NCBI GenBank assembly: GCA_012727745.1
Contig: JAAYGJ010000278.1
Location: 1-11,854, forward strand
From: Clostridia bacterium
GTDB lineage: Bacteria; Bacillota; DSM-521; Neomoorellales; Neomoorellaceae
Length of the DNA: 11,854 nt
Reading direction: 5' to 3'
Shown piece by piece: positions 6,729-11,854 of the stretch (the stretch's first letter is position 1; each line of letters starts with the position of its first letter). The translations under genes and the position numbers were made by a program. Below the pieces are notes generated by a model, which saw only the letters and a program-made list of their open reading frames with translations, made no database searches and had not been told where the DNA came from.

Positions 6729-7991
6729 GTGCTAAATACCTTAGCAAGCGCCTGGAAATTGGAAGACTTGCGTAAGAAGATATTTTTTACGCTGGCCATG
6801 TTTGTTGTCTTCCGCCTAGGTGCTCACGTTCCCGTCCCCGGTATAAACAGCGCTATTATAGAAGAACTCATCGGAACTGGTACTATCTTTGGCTTTTTTG
6901 ATGTTATTTCCGGTGGTGCTTTTAAGCGCTTTACCATTTTTGCTATGGGCATCATGCCGTATATCAATGCCTCGATTATTATGCAGTTGTTGACGGTAGT
7001 CATACCAGCGCTAGAAAGGCTGGCCAAAGAAGGTGTAGAGGGCCGCAAAAAAATAATTCAGTATACCCGTTATGGGACGGTTATCCTGGGCCTAATTCAA
7101 TCGCTGGGCATGGCTATGTACCTGGCCCGTTCCAATGCTTTTACCAACCCTGGCCTTCACAATTACCTAGTTGTTGGCATAATGCTTACAGCGGGGACAG
7201 CATTTCTGATGTGGCTTGGCGAGTTAATTACCGAGAAAGGTATTGGTAATGGTATCTCTTTGATTATATTTGCTGGTATCGTGGCTAGGATACCGGCAGG
7301 AGCAGTAATTTTTTATCAATACCTGGCAGCCGGTACGGTTAACGTTATTTCGGCCCTGGTCTTCCTTGCTATTGCCTTGCTGATTATAGCCGCGGTTGTA
7401 GCTATGAACCAAGGAGACCGGCGGATCGCGGTACAATACGCTAGACGTGTGGTAGGTCGGCGGGTTTATGGGGGCCAGAGCACCTTTATTCCCCTAAAGG
7501 TGAACCAGGCGGGCGTTATCCCGGTAATTTTCGCCATGTCAATCTTGCTGTTTCCCACTACGCTGGCATCATGGTTTCCCAATAGCGCTCTCGGCCAGTG
7601 GGTGGTAAAGATATTCGATCCCGGCTCAGTTTTTTATATGAGCATTTACGCTTTGCTAATTATCTTCTTTACCTATTTTTATACAGCTGTTACCTTCAAC
7701 CCTCAGGATGTAGCCGAAAACATGAAAAAATACGGTGGTTTTATCCCGGGCTTGCGACCGGGTCGGCCCACCTCTGAATATATTGAAAAAATTTTGGCCC
7801 GGATAACCCTTTCCGGGGCCATCTTCCTGGCATTTATTGCTGTATTGCCCAACATAATGATGGCTATAACAGGTATAAATGTCTATTTTGGCGGGACATC
7901 GCTTTTGATTGTGGTCGGTGTGGCTTTAGATACGATGAAGCAAATGGAGGCGCATCTGCTGATGCGCAATTACCAGGGTTTCATTAAATAA
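6729..7991 (+). CDS. secY: Protein translocase channel subunit SecY
   Basis: SecY forms the protein-conducting channel of the cytoplasmic membrane with SecE and SecG, driven by SecA or the ribosome. The 420 residues are within the family's usual range, and about ten hydrophobic segments can be seen (for example around residues 18-35, 68-92, 115-135, 145-165, 205-226, 262-282, 301-322, 361-380, 386-400). The N-terminal RLGAHVPVPGI, the plug-region FGFFDVISGGAF (53-64) and IMPYINASIIMQLL are typical. The large cytoplasmic loops include GRRVYGGQSTFIPLKVNQAG (243-262) and GFIPGLRPGRPT (337-348). GTG 6729 abuts the rplO stop, with GAGGTGAT (6717-6724) giving an 8-nt spacer from GAGG, so SecY synthesis is probably coupled to L15. 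adk follows after 21 nt. Confidence 0.97.
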   Translation: MLNTLASAWKLEDLRKKIFFTLAMFVVFRLGAHVPVPGINSAIIEELIGTGTIFGFFDVISGGAFKRFTIFAMGIMPYINASIIMQLLTVVIPALERLAKEGVEGRKKIIQYTRYGTVILGLIQSLGMAMYLARSNAFTNPGLHNYLVVGIMLTAGTAFLMWLGELITEKGIGNGISLIIFAGIVARIPAGAVIFYQYLAAGTVNVISALVFLAIALLIIAAVVAMNQGDRRIAVQYARRVVGRRVYGGQSTFIPLKVNQAGVIPVIFAMSILLFPTTLASWFPNSALGQWVVKIFDPGSVFYMSIYALLIIFFTYFYTAVTFNPQDVAENMKKYGGFIPGLRPGRPTSEYIEKILARITLSGAIFLAFIAVLPNIMMAITGINVYFGGTSLLIVVGVALDTMKQMEAHLLMRNYQGFIK

Positions 7992-8012
7992 TACCAGGGG
8001 GTTTATAAGCAT

Positions 8013-8663
8013 ATGCGTTTGGTTCTCTTGGGGCCGCCTGGAGCAGGAAAAGGTACCCAGGCACAGGAAATTAGCAAACGCTTGGGAGTACCTCATATTT
8101 CGACAGGTGACATGTTTCGTGAAGCAATAAAAGCCGGGACGGAATTGGGACGGCAGGCAGAGCAATACTTGCGAGGGGGCTTGCTGGTACCCGATGCAGT
8201 TACGGTTGGCTTGGTGCAAGAACGGTTAGGGAAAGCTGATTGCAGTAATGGTTACCTGCTGGATGGCTTTCCTCGCACCGTGGCCCAGGCAGAAGAGTTA
8301 ACTTCCTGGCTGGAGAGCAGGCAGGAAGGGCTGGATGCAGTTATCAATATTGAAGTGCCGGCAGAGGAGCTGCTGGTCCGTTTGACCGGTAGGAGAGTAT
8401 GCAGTCAGTGCGGTGCTACCTATCATATCCGTTATAACCGACCTAGCGGAGACAAATGCGACCAGTGCAACGGCGAGCTAAAGCAACGGAGCGATGATAC
8501 TGAAGCTGTTGTCAGCAAACGGCTGGAAGTTTACAGGAAACAAACAGCTCCCTTGCTGGCCTATTACCGCAAAAACGGGCTGCTAAAGGAAGTTGACGGT
8601 ACGAGAGATATTACAGAAGTGACCAGGGCTATCGGGCAACTTCTGGGGCAGGATTGGCAATGA
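8013..8663 (+). CDS. adk: Adenylate kinase, long zinc-lid form
   Basis: Adenylate kinase interconverts ATP + AMP and 2 ADP in the cytoplasm. The P-loop GPPGAGKGT is at residues 7-15, the AMP-binding STGDMFR at 30-36 and DGFPRT at 84-89. The insertion that forms the LID (about 126-163) carries C130-x2-C133 and C149-x2-C152, the structural zinc site of the Gram-positive long form. The 216-residue length fits. ATG 8013 follows AGGGGGT (7995-8001) with an 11-nt spacer, rather long but the only sensible start. The TGA overlaps the map ATG (ATGA, 4 nt), indicating coupling. Its place between secY and map is the classic Firmicute arrangement. Confidence 0.97.
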   Translation: MRLVLLGPPGAGKGTQAQEISKRLGVPHISTGDMFREAIKAGTELGRQAEQYLRGGLLVPDAVTVGLVQERLGKADCSNGYLLDGFPRTVAQAEELTSWLESRQEGLDAVINIEVPAEELLVRLTGRRVCSQCGATYHIRYNRPSGDKCDQCNGELKQRSDDTEAVVSKRLEVYRKQTAPLLAYYRKNGLLKEVDGTRDITEVTRAIGQLLGQDWQ

Positions 8664-9406
8664 TTATCCTAAAATCGCAGCGGGAAATTGCCCTGATGCG
8701 AGAAGCAGGTAGGATTGTGGCCCTAACGCTGGCTAAACTAAGGGAGCATATTGCTCCCGGAGTAACTACCGGCGAGCTGGACCGTATCGCTGAGGAATAT
8801 ATTCGCAGTCAGGATGCAGTTCCTGCTTTTAAGGGTTATCAGGGCTTCCCAGCTAGCATTTGTACCTCGGTTAACGAAGAAGTAGTCCATGGCATTCCAG
8901 GTTTAAAGCGGCTGGCAGAAGGAGATATTATTAGTATTGACGTTGGCGTGGTAAAATATGGTTATGTAGGCGACGCAGCTATTACCTTTCCTGTCGGTAA
9001 AATCAGCAGGCTAAAACAGCACTTGCTGGAAGTTACCGAAGCTGCTCTTTATGAAGGCATCAAACAGGCAGTTGTAGGTAACAGGCTGACGGATATCTCT
9101 CATAGTGTTCAGGCCTATGTGGAAAAAAACGGCCTGTCAGTAGTGCGTGATTATGTGGGGCATGGAATTGGCAGGGATATGCATGAAGACCCCCAAATAC
9201 CAAATTTTGGCCCCCCCGGGTTTGGGCCCCGTTTGCGCGCCGGGATGGTCCTGGCTATTGAACCGATGGTAAATGCCGGGACTTATGAAGTCTACACTCT
9301 AACTAATCAATGGACGGTAGTAACCAGGGATAAAAAACCTTCAGCCCACTTTGAGCATACCGTGGCGATCACAGAAAATGGGCCGGAGATCCTGACGTTA
9401 CCATAG
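8660..9406 (+). CDS. map: Methionine aminopeptidase, type I
   Basis: This enzyme removes the initiator methionine from nascent proteins using a two-metal centre. ATG 8660 gives 248 residues starting MIILKSQREIALMREAGRIV and overlaps the adk stop by 4 nt; TTG 8654 would add two residues and is less likely. The five metal ligands expected for the family are in place: D94, D105, H168, E201 and E232. The conserved H78 is also present. Supporting motifs are SVNEEVVHGIP (70-80), GHGIGRDMHEDP (167-178) and AIEPMVNAG (199-207). No N-terminal zinc-finger extension is present, consistent with the short bacterial type Ia. The product acts at the ribosome exit, which suits its position among ribosomal genes. 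Confidence 0.97.
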   Translation: MIILKSQREIALMREAGRIVALTLAKLREHIAPGVTTGELDRIAEEYIRSQDAVPAFKGYQGFPASICTSVNEEVVHGIPGLKRLAEGDIISIDVGVVKYGYVGDAAITFPVGKISRLKQHLLEVTEAALYEGIKQAVVGNRLTDISHSVQAYVEKNGLSVVRDYVGHGIGRDMHEDPQIPNFGPPGFGPRLRAGMVLAIEPMVNAGTYEVYTLTNQWTVVTRDKKPSAHFEHTVAITENGPEILTLP

Positions 9407-9429
9407 CTGATAGGGTGGAGGCGATGGCT

Positions 9430-9714
9430 GTGTTAGCGGAGGTTTTAAAAGTCGGGCAACTGGTGTACTCCCGGGCAGGGCGTGACCGGGGCAGGCCTTT
9501 CCTGATCTGGCAGGTTTGTAGCGATAGGAGGGTTTACATGGTTGACGGTAGTTTACGCACTACCGCAAAACCGAAACTTAAAAATATCATTCATATTCAG
9601 GCGGCTAAGGCGATTGATACTGAAATTGCGGAGCGCTTAAGCAGGGGAGAAAAGGTTACGGATGCAGAAATTCGGCAGGCAATTTCCCGCTTGACTGCAA
9701 CCCAGGGAACTTAA
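9430..9714 (+). CDS. KOW-domain RNA-binding protein related to ribosomal protein L14e
   Basis: This is a small basic protein of 94 residues with an N-terminal KOW/SH3-like fold (about residues 6-55: VGQLVYSRAGRDRGRPFLI, later VDGSLRTTAKPK). It resembles the bacterial branch of the archaeal/eukaryotic L14e group that many Firmicutes carry at this spot between map and infA. The C-terminal part (about 60-90) is charged and probably helical. RNA or ribosome binding is inferred from the fold and context; I know of no settled function. GTG 9430 is 8 nt after GGAGG (9417-9421). ATG 9424 is in frame but only 2 nt from that site, and GTG 9415 lies within the ribosome binding site region, so the start is uncertain by up to five residues. 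infA follows after 18 nt. Confidence 0.88.
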   Translation: MLAEVLKVGQLVYSRAGRDRGRPFLIWQVCSDRRVYMVDGSLRTTAKPKLKNIIHIQAAKAIDTEIAERLSRGEKVTDAEIRQAISRLTATQGT

Positions 9715-9732
9715 AAAAGGAGGGGGGTTTAC

Positions 9733-9951
9733 TTGAGCAAAGAAGACGTCATCGAAGTTGAGGGTAAAGTAATCGAACCTTTACGCAACGCTATGTTTAA
9801 GGTCGAGCTGACCAACGGACACCAGGTACTGGCACATGTATCTGGTAAAATAAGGATGAATTTTATTCGCATTTTACCCGGGGATAAGGTAACAGTAGAG
9901 TTATCGCCCTATGACTTAAACCGTGGCCGTATAGTTTACCGCCATAAATAA
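9733..9951 (+). CDS. infA: Translation initiation factor IF-1
   Basis: IF-1 occupies the 30S A site during initiation and assists IF-2 and IF-3. The 72-residue product is the exact family length, an S1-like OB fold with SKEDVIEVEGKVIE at the start and LAHVSGKIRMNFIRILPGD (36-54), then VELSPYDLNRGRIVYR at the end. The start is TTG 9733, 9 nt after AAGGAGG (9717-9723), which runs into a longer G tract. Leaving the TTG out would remove the conserved N-terminus. rpmJ starts 29 nt downstream. Confidence 0.97.
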   Translation: MSKEDVIEVEGKVIEPLRNAMFKVELTNGHQVLAHVSGKIRMNFIRILPGDKVTVELSPYDLNRGRIVYRHK

Positions 9952-9980
9952 AGCCGGAAGAAAGCTGGGAGGTTTTAGTT

Positions 9981-10094
9981 GTGAAAGTTAAGCCTTCAGT
10001 GCGGGCAGTTTGCGAAAAATGCAAGGTTATCAGGCGCAAGGGCAAAGTAATGGTTATCTGTGAAAATCCCAAGCATAAGCAAAAACAGGGATAG
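9981..10094 (+). CDS. rpmJ: Large-subunit ribosomal protein L36, zinc-binding form
   Basis: L36 is the smallest 50S protein, a zinc ribbon near the peptidyl transferase and factor-binding side. GTG 9981 gives 37 residues, MKVKPSVRAVCEKCKVIRRK followed by GKVMVICENPKHKQKQG, the family's standard length and sequence. Zinc ligands are C11, C14, C27 and H32, all intact. GGGAGG (9967-9972) sits 8 nt upstream. The gene is short enough to be missed by simple length cut-offs. It lies 29 nt after infA and 17 nt before rpsM, the usual order. Confidence 0.96.
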   Translation: MKVKPSVRAVCEKCKVIRRKGKVMVICENPKHKQKQG

Positions 10095-10111
10095 ATAGGG
10101 GGTAAGGCTTG

Positions 10112-10483
10112 ATGGCGAGGATTGCCGGGGTAGACATTCCAAGGGATAAAAGAGTGGAAGTTTCCCTGACTTATATCTATGGTATCGGCAGGTCTACAGC
10201 CAATAAAATATTGGCGGCAGCTGCAGTAAATCCTGATACCAAGGTAAAGGACCTAACTGAGGAAGAAGTCAACCGCCTGAGGGAATATATCGATAAGAAC
10301 GTTACAGTAGAAGGCGATTTGCGACGCGAAGTTTCGCTTAACATTAAACGATTGATTGAAATCGGTTCTTACCGGGGACTGCGCCACCGCCGGGGGCTTC
10401 CGGTACGTGGCCAGCGTACCAAAACTAATGCCCGGACACGCAAAGGTCCGCGTCGGACCGTAGGCGTACGGCGCAAGAAGTAA
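10112..10483 (+). CDS. rpsM: Small-subunit ribosomal protein S13
   Basis: S13 sits at the top of the 30S head, bridges to L5 and touches P-site tRNA through its basic tail. ATG 10112 gives 123 residues beginning MARIAGVDIPRDKR; the in-frame TTG at 10109 would add one methionine and is not preferred. Typical segments are LTYIYGIGRSTANKIL (19-34, helix-hairpin-helix-like) and GSYRGLRHRRGLPVRGQRTKTNARTRKGP. The tail ends VRRKK. A G-rich ribosome binding site (GGGGG, 10098-10102) is 9 nt upstream. rpsK starts 12 nt after the stop. Confidence 0.97.
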   Translation: MARIAGVDIPRDKRVEVSLTYIYGIGRSTANKILAAAAVNPDTKVKDLTEEEVNRLREYIDKNVTVEGDLRREVSLNIKRLIEIGSYRGLRHRRGLPVRGQRTKTNARTRKGPRRTVGVRRKK

Positions 10484-10495
10484 GGGGGAATAGTT

Positions 10496-10888
10496 ATGCC
10501 ACCACGCAGGACTACCAGGACACGGCGGCGTGCCCGCAAGAATATTGAAAATGGGATTGCTCACATCAAGTCCACATTTAATAATACAATAATAACAATA
10601 ACTGACACTAATGGTAATGCCATTTCTTGGGCCAGTGCCGGAACCGTAGGCTTTAAGGGCTCGCGCAAGAGCACACCTTTTGCAGCCCAGATGGCAGCAG
10701 AGACTGCTGCCAAGCAGGCCATGGAGCACGGGCTACGGGAAGTAGAATGTTATGTTAAGGGGCCGGGAGCAGGTCGTGAAGCAGCCATCCGTTCATTGCA
10801 GGCAGCAGGATTGGAAGTTAGCGTTATTAAAGACGTGACCCCGATTCCCCATAACGGCTGTCGTCCGCCCAAACGGCGCCGGGTATAA
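10496..10888 (+). CDS. rpsK: Small-subunit ribosomal protein S11
   Basis: S11 lies on the 30S platform near the E site and helps form the mRNA exit channel. The 130 residues match the family length. A basic N-terminal tail (1-15) is followed by HIKSTFNNTIITITD, then GFKGSRKSTPFAAQMAAE, with VKGPGAGREAAIRSL and the invariant end DVTPIPHNGCRPPKRRRV. ATG 10496 lies 7 nt after AAGGGGG (10482-10488). Unlike every other junction here, the next gene is 201 nt away. Confidence 0.97.
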   Translation: MPPRRTTRTRRRARKNIENGIAHIKSTFNNTIITITDTNGNAISWASAGTVGFKGSRKSTPFAAQMAAETAAKQAMEHGLREVECYVKGPGAGREAAIRSLQAAGLEVSVIKDVTPIPHNGCRPPKRRRV

Positions 10889-10901
10889 GGGGCCGTATTT
10901 A

Positions 10902-10932
10902 TATAGTAAGGATATTGTTTATAGTAAGGATA
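10902..10932 (+). repeat. 13-bp direct repeat in the rpsK-rpsD gap
   Basis: TATAGTAAGGATA occurs at 10902-10914 and again, identically, at 10920-10932, a period of 18 nt with 5 nt between copies. It lies in an A+T-rich stretch soon after the rpsK stop. Each copy starts with TATAGT, reminiscent of a -10 hexamer, but no good -35 lies at the right distance. It could be a protein-binding site, a small duplication or part of a repeat element. The repeat itself is seen directly. Confidence 0.8.
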
Positions 10933-10939
10933 CTACTCT

Positions 10940-11001
10940 GGAGGTTCAGGAAGGACTGGTCTACTTTCCACCTCCCATGGCTCAACCAGAGGTTAGAGGC
11001 C
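10940..11001 (+). promoter_or_regulatory. Two consecutive stem-loops upstream of rpsD (possible leader RNA)
   Basis: Stem 1 pairs GGAGGT (10940-10945) with ACCTCC (10970-10975) and, after a 3-nt bulge, GGAA (10949-10952) with TTCC (10966-10969), leaving a 13-nt loop. Stem 2 (10979-11001) pairs AACC with GGTT around the loop AGA and extends through CTC/GAG and GG/CC with single-base bulges. The pairings are read from the sequence. Their existence in RNA and any link to S4 autoregulation are inference. The region could instead be an inserted intergenic repeat. Confidence 0.45.
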
Positions 11002-11009
11002 TCAATTCG

Positions 11010-11030
11010 AAACTGGTGCAGCCAGTTTTT
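11010..11030 (+). terminator. Weak intrinsic-terminator-like hairpin before rpsD
   Basis: AAACTGG (11010-11016) pairs with CCAGTTT (11022-11028) around a 5-nt loop TGCAG, and the 3' arm runs into five T's (11026-11030). The shape is that of a rho-independent terminator, but the stem has only three G-C pairs and the T tract is partly used in the stem, so it is probably leaky at most. It lies in an intergenic region 60 nt before the rpsD start, where full termination would cut rpsD-rpoA from the operon. An attenuator fits better if it is functional. Confidence 0.4.
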
Positions 11031-11034
11031 ATAG

Positions 11035-11082
11035 CCTCCCACCTCCAACTTTCCAAAACTTATTGCTAGATTAAGGAGGAGG
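11035..11082 (+). promoter_or_regulatory. CCTCC tracts able to pair with the rpsD ribosome binding site
   Basis: Two CCTCC runs (11035-11039 and 11042-11046) precede the rpsD site AAGGAGGAGG (11073-11082). Either can pair with GGAGG (11075-11079 or 11078-11082), which would hide the site. ACCTCC at 11041-11046 can alternatively pair with GGAGGT at 10940-10945, the 5' arm of the first stem-loop. Mutually exclusive pairings of this kind are what a translational switch would need. Complementarity is seen; switching is inference. Confidence 0.4.
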
Positions 11083-11089
11083 TTGTAAT

Positions 11090-11716
11090 TTGGCAAGATA
11101 TACAGATTCTACCTGCCGGCTCTGCCGGCGCGAAGGGGTCAAACTTTTTTTGAAAGGCGACCGCTGTTATTCTGACAAGTGCGCTGTAAGTCGGCGGGCT
11201 TATGCTCCTGGACAGCATGGCCAGCGCCGTAAAAAACTGTCGGAGTATGGTTTGCAGCTCAGGGAAAAACAGAAAGCTCGCCGCATATATGGTGTTTTGG
11301 AAAGACAGTTCCGTAACTACTACGTTAAGGCCAGCCGGCAAAAGGGTGTAACTGGCGAAAACTTACTCGTACTCCTGGAAAGGCGCCTGGACAATGTGGT
11401 TTACCGCCTGGGTTTTGCTGATTCTCGGGCTGAAGCCAGGACCCTTGTACGCCATGGCCATTTTACCGTAAACGGCCGCAAGGTTAATATACCATCTTAT
11501 CTGACCCGTCCAGGGGAAGTGATTGCTGTGCGGCCTAAGAGTAAAGAAAGTCCGCGTTTTAAGGAAATTGCTGCTGCTGCAGCCCACCGGACTGTACCGG
11601 CTTGGTTGCGTACTAACCCGGCGGACCTGGAGGGAGAGGTTCTTGCCTTTCCAACACGGGACCAGATCGACGCTAATATTCAGGAACACCTCATCGTTGA
11701 GTTATATTCCAGGTAA
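11090..11716 (+). CDS. rpsD: Small-subunit ribosomal protein S4, zinc-binding (C+) form
   Basis: S4 is a primary 16S rRNA binder that nucleates 30S assembly, and in several bacteria it represses its own mRNA. TTG 11090 gives 208 residues starting MARYTDSTCRLCRREG, 7 nt after GGAGGAGG (11075-11082). C9, C12, C26 and C31 form the zinc knuckle of the C+ variant. The S4 RNA-binding domain starts near residue 98 (LERRLDNVVYRLGFADSRAEARTLVRHGHFTVNGRKV). The end, IQEHLIVELYSR, is typical. It is the only gene here preceded by a long leader (201 nt). rpoA follows after 38 nt. Confidence 0.97.
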   Translation: MARYTDSTCRLCRREGVKLFLKGDRCYSDKCAVSRRAYAPGQHGQRRKKLSEYGLQLREKQKARRIYGVLERQFRNYYVKASRQKGVTGENLLVLLERRLDNVVYRLGFADSRAEARTLVRHGHFTVNGRKVNIPSYLTRPGEVIAVRPKSKESPRFKEIAAAAAHRTVPAWLRTNPADLEGEVLAFPTRDQIDANIQEHLIVELYSR

Positions 11717-11754
11717 ACCGGAAACTGGTTGAACTCACGAAAAGGAGGGGGACA

Positions 11755-11854
11755 ATGCTGGAAATTGAAAGGCCAAAAATCGAACGCCAGGAGATATCCA
11801 ATAAGTACGGACGCTTTATAGTTGAACCACTGGAGCGCGGTTATGGTATAACTC
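11755..11854 (+). CDS. rpoA: RNA polymerase alpha subunit, N-terminal fragment (runs off the window)
   Basis: Alpha dimerises to start RNA polymerase assembly; its C-terminal domain, not visible here, contacts promoters and regulators. Only 33 codons are present: MLEIERPKIERQEISNKYGR followed by FIVEPLERGYGIT. The FxxEPLERGYG motif is the well-known start of the alpha N-terminal domain. ATG 11755 follows a strong AAAAGGAGGGGG site (11740-11751). It is the expected gene after rpsD in Firmicutes. The rest lies beyond the window. Confidence 0.96.
   Translation, partial: MLEIERPKIERQEISNKYGRFIVEPLERGYGIT

Noticed and set aside
9205..9227. C-rich homopolymer in map as a possible frameshift or sequencing error
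   Set aside because: The reading frame continues through it, and the protein (PNFGPPGFGPRLRAGM) matches the family on both sides.
10896..10943. Possible promoter for rpsD (TATAGT or TTGTTT-like hexamers)
   Set aside because: No -35/-10 pair with 16-18 nt spacing is convincing: TTGTTT at 10915 would place its -10 on CTGGAG, and TATAGT at 10920 lacks a matching -35.
10979..11025. tRNA-like fragment (a TTCGAA loop-like motif near 11005-11010 and a CCA soon after)
   Set aside because: The bases flanking the TTCGAA do not form a T stem, and no acceptor or anticodon stem can be built.
10899..11096. Minus-strand 65-codon open frame across the rpsK-rpsD gap
   Set aside because: It has no ribosome binding site that I can see and no recognisable protein similarity, and it overlaps the rpsD leader. 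It is more likely a by-product of repeat or leader sequence.
11716..11730. Small hairpin AACCGG/CTGGTT between rpsD and rpoA
   Set aside because: It is only six pairs with one G-U and a 3-nt loop, and there is no T tract after it. It is not a terminator and could easily occur by chance.
11523..11732. Plus-strand alternative frame inside the 3' end of rpsD
   Set aside because: It overlaps the conserved S4 C-terminus in another frame and has no ribosome binding site or recognisable product.

Overview
The window is one uninterrupted stretch of the bacterial S10-spc-alpha ribosomal protein supercluster, all on the + strand. It runs from the C-terminal half of rplB (L2) to the first 33 codons of rpoA. 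The gene order is secY-adk-map-KOW protein-infA-rpmJ-rpsM-rpsK-rpsD-rpoA. Together with the short zinc-type S14, a KOW/L14e-like gene between map and infA, strong AAGGAGG ribosome binding sites and many GTG/TTG starts, this points to a low-to-mid G+C Firmicute. A member of the Clostridia in the broad Moorella/Desulfotomaculum/Peptococcaceae range is my best guess. Genus cannot be fixed by eye.

Layout. 1-2390: end of the S10 operon (rplB', rpsS, rplV, rpsC, rplP, rpmC). 2416-7991: rpsQ and the spc block (rplN, rplX, rplE, rpsN, rpsH, rplF, rplR, rpsE, rpmD, rplO, secY). 8013-9951: adk, map, a small KOW-domain RNA-binding protein and infA. 9981-11854: the alpha block (rpmJ, rpsM, rpsK, rpsD, rpoA'). 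rpmJ is only 37 codons. Spacers are 0-38 nt, with several stop/start overlaps, so the genes are almost certainly co-transcribed and partly translationally coupled. I see no convincing internal promoter.

The products build both ribosomal subunits (L2, L22, L16, L29, L14, L24, L5, L6, L18, L30, L15, L36; S19, S3, S17, S14, S8, S5, S13, S11, S4). They also make the membrane protein channel (SecY), supply ADP/ATP balance (Adk), remove initiator methionine (Map), start translation (IF1) and begin RNA polymerase alpha.

The one region that departs from this pattern is the 201-nt gap between rpsK and rpsD (10889-11089). It holds a 13-bp direct repeat, three consecutive stem-loops (the last resembling a weak intrinsic terminator) and CCTCC tracts that can pair with the rpsD Shine-Dalgarno. 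It may be a regulatory leader for rpsD (S4) or an inserted dispersed intergenic repeat. A smaller oddity is a perfect 7-bp tandem duplication between the rplV ribosome binding site and its ATG. Apart from these, the window is conserved housekeeping sequence, and I found no new multi-gene system.
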